Below are positions 1 through 4,718 of a stretch of 5,657 nucleotides of DNA, one piece after another (position 1 is the first letter of the stretch; the number at the start of each line of letters is the position of its first letter). A program made the position numbers and the translations under genes. The stretch is from Deltaproteobacteria bacterium. Lineage in GTDB: Bacteria > Desulfobacterota > Binatia > Binatales > Binataceae. Location of the stretch: positions 1 through 5,657 of the forward strand of contig DAHZDR010000344.1 in assembly GCA_027403435.1 (NCBI GenBank), in the 5' to 3' direction. The notes below the pieces were generated by a model. The model saw only the letters and a program-made list of their open reading frames with translations, had not been told where the DNA came from and ran no database searches.

Positions 1-152
1 ACCGCGCCCGCCCCGGCCAGCGCCTTGAAGATGCCGAGCCGGTCGCCGATATAGCTGAGCGCGCCCTGCATCGCCGCGCCCAGATCGTTGGTCATCAGAC
101 CGGCAAAGGCTTTGACTTTGCCCCAGTCCATCGCTTTTTCCGCTTCGCTCAT
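1..152 (-). CDS. SAM-dependent methyltransferase, N-terminal fragment (Rv2258c-like)
   Basis: Fifty codons are visible from an ATG at 152-150, and the rest lies beyond the left edge. The peptide begins MSEAEKAMDWGKVKAF and contains a stretch reading GAALSYIGDRLG-like (GDLGAAMQGALSYIGDRLGI in substance) followed by FKALAGAGA. This resembles the N-terminal helical/winged-helix dimerisation region of class I methyltransferases of the Rv2258c type, where a small-residue helix, IGD(R/K)LG and a KAL motif precede the Rossmann SAM-binding domain. The SAM-binding motifs themselves are outside the window, so the substrate cannot be inferred. A weak GGGGA Shine-Dalgarno lies 8-10 nt before the ATG. The gene is divergent from arsM and shares its 143-bp control region. 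Family assignment is from remembered similarity of a short segment and is moderately sure. Confidence 0.6.
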   Translation of the reverse strand, partial: MSEAEKAMDWGKVKAFAGLMTNDLGAAMQGALSYIGDRLGIFKALAGAGA

Positions 153-172
153 GATGATTATCCCCGCCGCGA

Positions 173-200
173 ATTCTGCCGGATTCACGCGGCTTGTCAA
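173..200 (-). promoter_or_regulatory. Candidate sigma70-type promoter for the leftward methyltransferase gene
   Basis: On the minus strand a perfect -35 box TTGACA (200-195) is followed after 16 nt by CAGAAT (178-173), a 4/6 match to TATAAT. Transcription would begin near 166, giving a leader of about 14 nt before the ATG at 152. The -35 is strong and the -10 is weak, so the call is tentative. Confidence 0.4.
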
Positions 201-221
201 TGGGCCGCGGGCGGGGCCGGC

Positions 222-263
222 AATTGGCTTGACAATTCCATAAATATCGAAATATAGATCGAA
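222..263 (+). promoter_or_regulatory. Possible operator (ArsR-like?) over the arsM promoter
   Basis: Two small symmetric elements overlap the promoter. The inverted repeat AATTG (222-226) / CAATT (233-237) brackets the -35 box. ATCGAA occurs at 246-251 and again at 258-263, a 12-bp period close to one helical turn, around the -10 box. Arsenic methyltransferase genes are often controlled by ArsR repressors that bind A/T-rich imperfect dyads at the promoter. That this is such a site is inference: no arsR is in the window and the match to any defined ArsR consensus is unverified. Confidence 0.25.
229..258 (+). promoter_or_regulatory. Candidate promoter of arsM
   Basis: A perfect TTGACA (229-234) is followed after 18 nt by TATAGA (253-258), a 4/6 match to the -10 consensus. 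The segment from 232 to 263 is A/T-rich, in contrast to the GC-rich surroundings, as expected of a promoter. Transcription would start near 265, about 30 nt before the arsM ATG. Confidence 0.5.
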
Positions 264-281
264 CGGCAGGCTGTCGTGGTC

Positions 282-287
282 AAGGAG
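282..287 (+). promoter_or_regulatory. Ribosome binding site of arsM
   Basis: AAGGAG lies 8 nt before the ATG at 296. It is a near-ideal Shine-Dalgarno and fixes the start of arsM against the overlapping shadow frame that begins at 276. Confidence 0.8.
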
Positions 288-295
288 CGAAAAAA

Positions 296-1123
296 ATGGA
301 TAACGACAAGACGCTTCGCGAAACGATTCGGTCCAGTTACGCGCAAGCGGCGACCCGCGCCGCCCAGGGAAAAACCGGATGTTGCGGAACGAGCGCGGCG
401 CCGTCATGCGGCGACCCAATCACCGCCAATCTCTACGCCGCCGGCGACACCGCCGATCTTCCGCCGGAGGCGCTGGCGGCGTCGCTCGGATGCGGCAATC
501 CGACCGCGCTGGCCGAACTCCGGCCGGGCCAGACCGTGCTCGACCTTGGCTCCGGCGGCGGCCTCGACGTGTTGCTTTCCGCCCGCCGCGTCGGACCGGC
601 CGGCAAGGCCTACGGCCTCGACATGACCGACGAGATGCTGGCGCTGGCGCGCGAGCATCAGCGCAAGGCCGGCGTCGCCAACGCCGAATTTCTCAAGGGC
701 GAAATCGAGCATATCCCGCTGTCCGACGCCGCCGTTGACGTGATCATTTCGAACTGTGTAGTCAATCTTTCGACCGACAAGGATCGCGCTCTCGCCGAGG
801 CGTTTCGCGTGTTGCGGCCGGGCGGACGGATCGCCGTGTCCGACATCGTCGTGCGCGGCGCGATGCCCGCCGCGATTCGCCGCAGCGTCGAGTTGCTGGT
901 CGGATGCGTCGCGGGGGCGCTCGAGGAGGCGGATTATCGCGCGAAGCTCCAGCGCGCCGGCTTCGAAGCGATCGAAATCGAGCCGTTCCGGATTTACCGC
1001 GCGGCCGACGCCGCCGGAATGATCGCTCGGGCGGGTCTCGACGCCGAGACGCTCGCGCCGCTGGTGGACGAAAAATTCATGAGCGCGTTTATCCGCGCGC
1101 GCAAACCCGCGCCGGCGTCCTGA
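296..1123 (+). CDS. arsM: Arsenite methyltransferase ArsM
   Basis: A 275-aa cytosolic class I SAM-dependent methyltransferase that, by family, methylates arsenite (As(III)) stepwise to mono-, di- and trimethylated arsenicals as detoxification. Motif I VLDLGSGGGLD (81-91) binds SAM, with the acidic residue at the end of the next strand in GLDM (D109). VLRPGGRIAVSD (172-183) is the post-motif typical of the family. Cysteines C38, C66 (in SLGCGNP), C154 (in SNCVVNL) and C204 (in LVGCVAGAL) match the four conserved ArsM cysteines; the 28- and 50-residue spacings equal those between C44/C72 and C174/C224 of the algal CmArsM as I recall them. An extra C29-C30 pair lies near the N-terminus. Length and start fit the family, and a strong SD precedes the ATG. 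The gene stands alone, divergent from a methyltransferase and convergent with the polymerase gene. No arsR, arsC or efflux gene is adjacent in the window. Confidence 0.93.
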   Translation: MDNDKTLRETIRSSYAQAATRAAQGKTGCCGTSAAPSCGDPITANLYAAGDTADLPPEALAASLGCGNPTALAELRPGQTVLDLGSGGGLDVLLSARRVGPAGKAYGLDMTDEMLALAREHQRKAGVANAEFLKGEIEHIPLSDAAVDVIISNCVVNLSTDKDRALAEAFRVLRPGGRIAVSDIVVRGAMPAAIRRSVELLVGCVAGALEEADYRAKLQRAGFEAIEIEPFRIYRAADAAGMIARAGLDAETLAPLVDEKFMSAFIRARKPAPAS

Positions 1124-1158
1124 CGCGCGCGCCCGACGGCGCGGCGCGCAACGCCGGC
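1111..1158. terminator. Possible bidirectional terminator hairpin between convergent arsM and polymerase genes
   Basis: GCCGGCGT (1111-1118) and ACGCCGGC (1151-1158) form a perfect 8-bp inverted repeat. Nested within it, GCGCC (1129-1133) pairs with GGCGC (1138-1142) across a CGAC loop, and further GC pairs continue outward with a bulge at 1144. The structure spans the 36-nt gap between the two stop codons and overlaps the arsM stop. There is no clear T-tract on either strand, so it is not a canonical intrinsic terminator. In DNA this GC-rich, some pairing is expected by chance. Confidence 0.35.
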
Positions 1159-1159
1159 T

Positions 1160-1534
1160 TCATTCGGCGGGCTTGTCGCCGGCGCCGGGAAAAATTTCCG
1201 CCTGTTCGGCGGAGGCCGTTTCAGCGTCAGGCGTGAACAGCCCGTCGCGCTCGATAAAGGGCCGGAATTTTTCGTAAAGGTCCGCCAGCTTCGCCTGATA
1301 GTAGGGCACGTTTTCGTCGGGCTTCGCCGGATCGTAATCGGCCGCCATTTTCGCCGCCTCGGCGACCTTTACGCGCGCGCCGCGCCCCGTCACGTAATAG
1401 GAAATCTGGTCGCCGCTCTGATACGGCCGCTCCGCGCGCAGCGCCAGTTCGTAGGCGGCCGAAACGTTGCGCCGCTTGCCGCCGATTTTATCGCGATAGG
1501 CGGCCGGCGAATCCTGCAGCGTCTCGGTCTTCAT
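1160..1534 (-). CDS. Family B DNA polymerase, C-terminal (thumb) part, in frame downstream of an internal stop
   Basis: This 124-aa frame begins MKTETLQDSPAAY and continues through KRRNVSAAYELALRAERPY, GDQISYYVTGRGARVKV, DENVPYYQAKL and YEKFRPF. These are the conserved C-terminal segments of the bacterial family B polymerase whose main body lies immediately upstream on the same strand. The frame is identical to that of the upstream part: from the TAA at 1603-1601 the codons read IAARRDDFRARIERHEIGIAEL in substance (22 codons, 1600-1535) directly into this Met, without further stops. The thumb domain holds primer-template duplex DNA and has no activity alone. Separate translation is possible from the ATG at 1534, with only a weak GGAA a few bases upstream. 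More likely this is the 3' part of one disrupted gene or of a gene with a sequence error. It ends in TGA, 36 nt from the arsM stop. Confidence 0.75.
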   Translation of the reverse strand: MKTETLQDSPAAYRDKIGGKRRNVSAAYELALRAERPYQSGDQISYYVTGRGARVKVAEAAKMAADYDPAKPDENVPYYQAKLADLYEKFRPFIERDGLFTPDAETASAEQAEIFPGAGDKPAE

Positions 1535-1600
1535 CAGTTCCGCGATCCCGATTTCATGGCGCTCGATCCGCGCGCGGAAGTCGTCGCGCCGCGCGGCAAT

Positions 1601-1603
1601 TTA
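1601..1603 (-). other. In-frame TAA interrupting the DNA polymerase gene
   Basis: The codon read on the minus strand is TAA, in the context GCG-TAA-ATT (A-stop-I). The TAA first base (1603) and the downstream Met first base (1534) differ by 69, a multiple of three, so both parts share one frame. Both flanks look like family sequence, so a single base substitution (for example CAA or GAA to TAA) would explain the break. The other complete genes here end in TGA or TAG. Confidence 0.85.
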
Positions 1604-3472
1604 CGCGCGCCGATCCGTCAGCAGCAGGCGGAACATCGCCGCCATGAAGCGCCGCTGAAAGCGTTCCAGGCCGCGCGACTTCAGGCCCGAACCGCGCACC
1701 GTCAGCTCGCCGCGCTCGTCGAGTAGCACGTAATTCTTCATCTTGTACGAGAACATCGCGGGATAGCGGCCGTCGATCTCCAGCCGGATTCCAGCGGGCA
1801 TCGCCGCGCCGATCTCCTCGATCAACGCCTGCGCGGCGGCTTCGTCGCCGATCGCGAACGGCGCGACGAAATAGATTCCGTCGGTATCGACTTCGATCAC
1901 CTGCGCGCCGCGCGTCTCGAGTTCCGCGACCGCGCGTTGAATCAGCTCGCGGCCGCGGCGCGTGACTTCGTTGGCCTGCGCGAAATCGTTGAAGTGGCCG
2001 AGCGAAAAACCCAGATAGCCATAGAACGAGTTGATCAGAATCTTGAAGGTCTGTTGCAGCGCCTCGAGGTCGCGCCGCGCCGCCCCCTGGAGTTCGTGCG
2101 CCGCCGTCTTGGCCGCGACCCGGAAGCCGCGCAAATCCTCGAGCAGGCGCAAAAACACGCCCAGCCGATCGCTCGCCGGCGCATGGCGTCCCTCGAGCAT
2201 CAGCGACGGATAGAGCGAGGTCACGTCGCAATGCAGCACGTTGCGGGCGACGCCGACGCGCCGCACCTCGGTGTGGCCGCCGGCGACTTCCGTGGGCGCC
2301 GCCGGCGCCGGCAGCGAATGGCGCGCCGTCAGATAGGCGCGCATCAGCAGCGCGTCGATTTTGGTGGCGTTGCCGCGCAGCGCCGCGTTTTGCAGCGAGT
2401 AGGGGAAAATCTGCGCCTGGATAAAATAGCCCGGCGTCAGGATTTCGGCGAGCGCGCCGGTCTCGCGCACGTCGTCGAGCGCGTATTCGAACAACTCCCC
2501 GGGGCGCCGTGCGAAATGCTCGGCCATCCGCGACGCGTCCAGATAGACGCGATCGGCGCGCGCCAGGCCGAAATGGATCGCCAGCTCCTTCAGGCCGAAA
2601 CCTTCGAGCTCGCGGCTGGCGATATCGTAATGTTGCGCCAGAATCCAGGTGTCGATAATCGACCGTCCGTAAATATCGTAACGGCGATAGGCGATCGCGC
2701 GCTCGGCGATTTGCAGGCGCGAGGCCCGCGCCCGCATCACGCCGCCGCCGCGGCCGAGCGCGAGCTTGACCCGCCAGCGCCGCGCCCGCTCCTCGATATA
2801 TTCCAGATCGAAGCGGAACAGATTGTGCCCCTCGATCACGTCGGGATCGCGCTCGCGCACGATCCGCACCAGCTCCCCGAGCATCGCGCGCTCGTCGAGC
2901 TGGTCGCCGCGAATCACCCGCTCGAAGCCGTCCGAATCCCTGAGCGCGATCGCGATTATGCGGTCGCCCTCGCGCGCCGCCGCGGGAAACTCGAAACCGG
3001 GAGTGGTGATCGTTTCGATATCGAGCTGCATCCGGCGCAAGTCGCCGTAGCGGATTCCGAGATAGTGCGTGATGCCCGTGAGCATCAGATGCTGCTCGAT
3101 CGGATCGGTCAGCGCGAACCAGGGCGCGTCGGGCGCGCCGCCGGCCCGGCCGCTGGCCTGGCGCAGATGGCGGCGGGCGGCTTCGAGCATCTCGGCGTCG
3201 TCGAATTCGGCCAGATATTTGAAGCGGAAATCGCCGTCGAGCGCGGTCAGCGTATGCGCTCCGCCAAAGCCGTCCATCAGGCCGCGCTCGGCGATCAGGA
3301 CGAACAGCCGAATCGGCCGCCGTTCGCTGGTCACGCCGCCGCCGCGCCGGCGGAAAATTTCGACTTCGCGATTCGACGCGCGCTCGACCGCGACCACGCC
3401 CGGCTCGGCCGGATCGCCGAACAGCAGGCGGTTGCCGTAAAAGCGGCTGAGGATTTCCTCGTAACGATTCAT
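1601..3472 (-). CDS. Family B DNA polymerase, exonuclease and palm domains (truncated by in-frame stop)
   Basis: A template-directed DNA polymerase with 3'-5' proofreading, of the single-subunit bacterial family B type of about 770-790 aa. Numbering from the ATG at 3472, the 623 residues hold ExoI DIET (D151, E153), ExoII GHNLFRFD (N217, D222) and ExoIII YALDD (Y330, D334). Polymerase motif A is DVTSLYPS (D416), motif B is KILINSFYG (K477 to G485), and motif C is EVDTDG (D529, D531). All catalytic carboxylates are present. KMKNY and LKSRGLE precede the thumb. The protein stops at LLLTDRRA, before the thumb domain, which continues in frame at 1600-1160; rejoined, it would be 770 aa. An upstream TTG at 3520 would add 16 residues of atypical Arg-rich sequence, so the ATG is preferred although no clear SD precedes it. 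By family, a role in repair or translesion synthesis, rather than main replication, is the usual expectation. That is inference, since these bacteria normally replicate with DnaE. Confidence 0.88.
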   Translation of the reverse strand: MNRYEEILSRFYGNRLLFGDPAEPGVVAVERASNREVEIFRRRGGGVTSERRPIRLFVLIAERGLMDGFGGAHTLTALDGDFRFKYLAEFDDAEMLEAARRHLRQASGRAGGAPDAPWFALTDPIEQHLMLTGITHYLGIRYGDLRRMQLDIETITTPGFEFPAAAREGDRIIAIALRDSDGFERVIRGDQLDERAMLGELVRIVRERDPDVIEGHNLFRFDLEYIEERARRWRVKLALGRGGGVMRARASRLQIAERAIAYRRYDIYGRSIIDTWILAQHYDIASRELEGFGLKELAIHFGLARADRVYLDASRMAEHFARRPGELFEYALDDVRETGALAEILTPGYFIQAQIFPYSLQNAALRGNATKIDALLMRAYLTARHSLPAPAAPTEVAGGHTEVRRVGVARNVLHCDVTSLYPSLMLEGRHAPASDRLGVFLRLLEDLRGFRVAAKTAAHELQGAARRDLEALQQTFKILINSFYGYLGFSLGHFNDFAQANEVTRRGRELIQRAVAELETRGAQVIEVDTDGIYFVAPFAIGDEAAAQALIEEIGAAMPAGIRLEIDGRYPAMFSYKMKNYVLLDERGELTVRGSGLKSRGLERFQRRFMAAMFRLLLTDRRA

Positions 3473-3574
3473 CGGCGCGCGCCCACGGACGATTCTGGAT
3501 CGCCGCGCGGAGCCGCACAACGCCGCCCGTCGCCATCAGCTATCCTGCCAATATCTTGCCGAACAACTTTGGAC

Positions 3575-3627
3575 GGATCGGGATTCTTCGCAACGCTCAG
3601 AATGACAAGAGGGAAACTCGGAATGAC
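3575..3627. repeat. Degenerate copy of a dispersed bacterial repeat (GTCATTCTGAGCG type)
   Basis: On the minus strand, the segment read from 3606 down to 3579 begins GTCATTCTGAGCG and continues GCGAAGAATCCCG. It resembles a short interspersed element seen in many GC-rich genomes, with a core like GTCATCCTGAGCGAAGCG followed by AAGGATC, and usually found in intergenic DNA. A second degraded half, CGGAATGACCGG (3619-3630), follows on the plus strand. When translated, these repeats yield spurious peptides such as VILSVAKNP, and that exact peptide occurs in a shadow frame here. Recognition is from memory; copy number elsewhere in this genome cannot be seen. Confidence 0.55.
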
Positions 3628-3739
3628 CGGATGGGCTTGGTGCGGAACTTCCCTTAATGCGGGCCCATTGGCATGAACGACCGCGTCCAGCCGCGCGCGC
3701 TGGAACCGGCGCCGTCCGGCGTGATAACTACCGGTCATC

Positions 3740-3745
3740 CATAAT
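3740..3745 (+). promoter_or_regulatory. Possible -10 box for the SDR gene
   Basis: CATAAT is a 5/6 match to TATAAT in a locally A/T-rich stretch, 54 nt before the SDR start. No reasonable -35 box is found 16-18 nt upstream, so the call is weak. Transcription would begin near 3752, placing the 3749-3775 hairpin at the extreme 5' end of the mRNA. Confidence 0.25.
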
Positions 3746-3748
3746 TGC

Positions 3749-3775
3749 GCGCCGCGTCCGTTCGCGGACGGGCGC
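3749..3775 (+). promoter_or_regulatory. Strong hairpin in the SDR leader
   Basis: CGTCCG (3755-3760) pairs with CGGACG (3765-3770) around a TTCG loop. After one bulged G (3754), GCGCC (3749-3753) pairs with GGCGC (3771-3775), making an 11-bp, nearly all-GC stem. It ends 8 nt before the ribosome binding site. No T-tract follows, so an intrinsic terminator is unlikely. A leader structure that affects translation or mRNA stability is possible but unproven. Confidence 0.4.
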
Positions 3776-3783
3776 AGGCCATC

Positions 3784-3789
3784 AGGGAG
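3784..3789 (+). promoter_or_regulatory. Ribosome binding site of the SDR gene
   Basis: AGGGAG lies 9 nt before the ATG at 3799 and supports that start. Confidence 0.7.
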
Positions 3790-3798
3790 TAATTTGCG

Positions 3799-4581
3799 AT
3801 GAGTCTCAGACTGGAGGGCAAGAACGCCCTGATTACCGGCGCCGCGAGCGGAATCGGCCGCGCCAGCGCGATCCGCTTTGCCGAAGAGGGCGCCAATGTC
3901 GCCGTCGCCGACCGTCAGGCCGCCCAGGCCGAGGAAACCGCCGCCGCGGTGCGCAAGCTCGGTCGCAAGGCGATCGCGATTCAGATTGACGTGAGCGATC
4001 CGGCGCAAGTCGCCGCGATGGTCGCGAAGACTGTCGCCGATCTTGGCCGGCTCGATATTTTGCTGGCCGCCGCCGGCGTTTCACACGCCCGCTACGGCGA
4101 GGGGCAGTTCGTCCACAAGCTGTTGCATGAAATTCCCTTCGAGGAATGGCGCCGCCTGATGGCGATCAATCTCGACGGATGCTTCCTGTGCTGCCAGGCC
4201 GCCGCGCGTCAGATGATCGCGCAGGGCGATGGCGGCAGGATTATCGCGATCGCCTCCGGCGCCGCCAAAGTGCCGGTCAAAGGCTCCGGCGAATACGCCG
4301 TCAGCAAGGCCGGCGTCTGGATGCTGATGAAGAACATGGCGCTCGAACTCGGCCGCTTCAATATCACCTGCAACGCGATCGGACCCGGCGTGATCGACAC
4401 GCCGATGACCAAGGACTTGCAGCAGAGTTCGAACTTCGGCCGCATGATTGGCAATGCGCCGCTGCGCCGGATGGGCCAGCCCGTCGATGTCGCGAACACC
4501 GCGCTGTTTCTGGCCAGCGAAGAAGGCGCCTATTTCACCGGCTCGATACTCCATCCGGACGGCGGCCTGATTATGCAGTGA
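3799..4581 (+). CDS. SDR family NAD(P)-dependent oxidoreductase
   Basis: A complete 260-aa classical short-chain dehydrogenase/reductase, a soluble Rossmann-fold enzyme that interconverts an alcohol and a ketone with NAD(P)H. The cofactor motif TGAASGIG is at 13-20. D38 at the end of the second strand (VAVADRQ) suggests NAD(H) preference. DV at 64-65 is the usual adenine-contacting pair. The catalytic set is N124 (MAINLDG), S153 (AIASG), Y166 and K170 (YAVSK), with the standard 13-residue S-Y spacing. IGPGVIDTPM (194-203) is the typical PG loop, and the C-terminus has FTGSILHPDGG. The usual NNAG motif after strand 4 is replaced by AAAG (90-93). A short extension at about 98-113 (YGEGQFVHKLLHEIPF) precedes the catalytic helix. 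The substrate cannot be named; FabG-like or sterol/sugar dehydrogenase labels would be guesses. The gene stands alone, flanked by hairpins, with a good SD. Confidence 0.92.
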   Translation: MSLRLEGKNALITGAASGIGRASAIRFAEEGANVAVADRQAAQAEETAAAVRKLGRKAIAIQIDVSDPAQVAAMVAKTVADLGRLDILLAAAGVSHARYGEGQFVHKLLHEIPFEEWRRLMAINLDGCFLCCQAAARQMIAQGDGGRIIAIASGAAKVPVKGSGEYAVSKAGVWMLMKNMALELGRFNITCNAIGPGVIDTPMTKDLQQSSNFGRMIGNAPLRRMGQPVDVANTALFLASEEGAYFTGSILHPDGGLIMQ

Positions 4582-4598
4582 TCTGGCGACGGTCGATG

Positions 4599-4641
4599 GA
4601 CGGCGGCGCGGCGGATGGCCCGCGCCTTGCGCGCCGCCGTC
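4599..4641 (+). terminator. GC-rich hairpin downstream of the SDR gene, possible terminator
   Basis: GACGGCGGCGCG (4599-4610) and CGCGCCGCCGTC (4630-4641) are a perfect 12-bp inverted repeat with a 19-nt loop, beginning 17 nt after the SDR stop. GATG/CATC can extend it past a bulge. Only CTTT follows and there is no U-run, so it would be a non-canonical or Rho-assisted terminator, or an mRNA 3'-end stabiliser. Confidence 0.4.
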
Positions 4642-4693
4642 ATCGTCGCTTTGGCCGCTGGCCCTCCCGGTCGGCGAAGCGGCGCCGTTAAGC

Positions 4694-4699
4694 TATAAT
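4694..4699 (+). promoter_or_regulatory. -10 box for the PKD-domain gene
   Basis: A perfect TATAAT lies in a short A/T-rich stretch (4688-4709), 19 nt before the GTG start. Transcription would begin near 4706. No good -35 box lies 16-18 nt upstream (the sequence there is GTCGGCGA), so an activator or an alternative sigma factor may be needed, or the match is by chance. Confidence 0.4.
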
Positions 4700-4718
4700 T
4701 GAAACTGAACGAGTTGCC

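Larger units (their letters stand above)
3473..3798. other. Divergent intergenic spacer between polymerase and SDR genes
   Basis: These 326 bases lie between the 5' ends of two divergent genes. No convincing CDS is present: the frames that cross it are Arg/Pro-rich and unlike known proteins. It holds a degenerate dispersed repeat (about 3575-3627), a CATAAT box (3740-3745), a strong hairpin (3749-3775) and the SDR ribosome binding site (3784-3789). No good promoter could be picked for the leftward polymerase gene. Confidence 0.6.

Noticed and set aside
276..626. A plus-strand frame starting just before arsM
   Set aside because: It is Arg/Pro-rich and out of frame with arsM. It has no good ribosome binding site, whereas AAGGAG is placed for arsM.
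1601..1603. Programmed recoding of TAA as an amino acid
   Set aside because: There is no hairpin or readthrough signal that I recognise downstream, TAA is rarely recoded in bacteria, and nothing else in the window suggests a variant code. A substitution or sequence error is simpler.
3473..3520. Extension of the polymerase start to a TTG at 3520
   Set aside because: The extra 16 residues are Arg-rich and unlike family N-termini. The ATG at 3472 begins a segment (MNRYEEILSRFYG) that leads directly into conserved sequence. The TTG cannot be fully excluded because neither start has a clear SD.
1554..3536. A 660-codon open frame on the minus strand, overlapping the polymerase gene in another frame
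   Set aside because: The translation is dominated by Arg, Ala, Gly and Pro with no recognisable motif. It is the usual long shadow frame in GC-rich coding DNA, while the overlapping frame carries every polymerase motif.
1937..3676. A 579-codon open frame antisense to the polymerase gene
   Set aside because: Composition is typical of an antisense shadow (rich in Arg, Gln, Ala, Glu). It has no family similarity, and it runs through the dispersed repeat at its end.
3469..4008. A 179-codon minus-strand frame across the polymerase/SDR spacer, containing VILSVAKNP
   Set aside because: That peptide is a known by-product of translating the dispersed repeat. The remainder is antisense to the SDR start.
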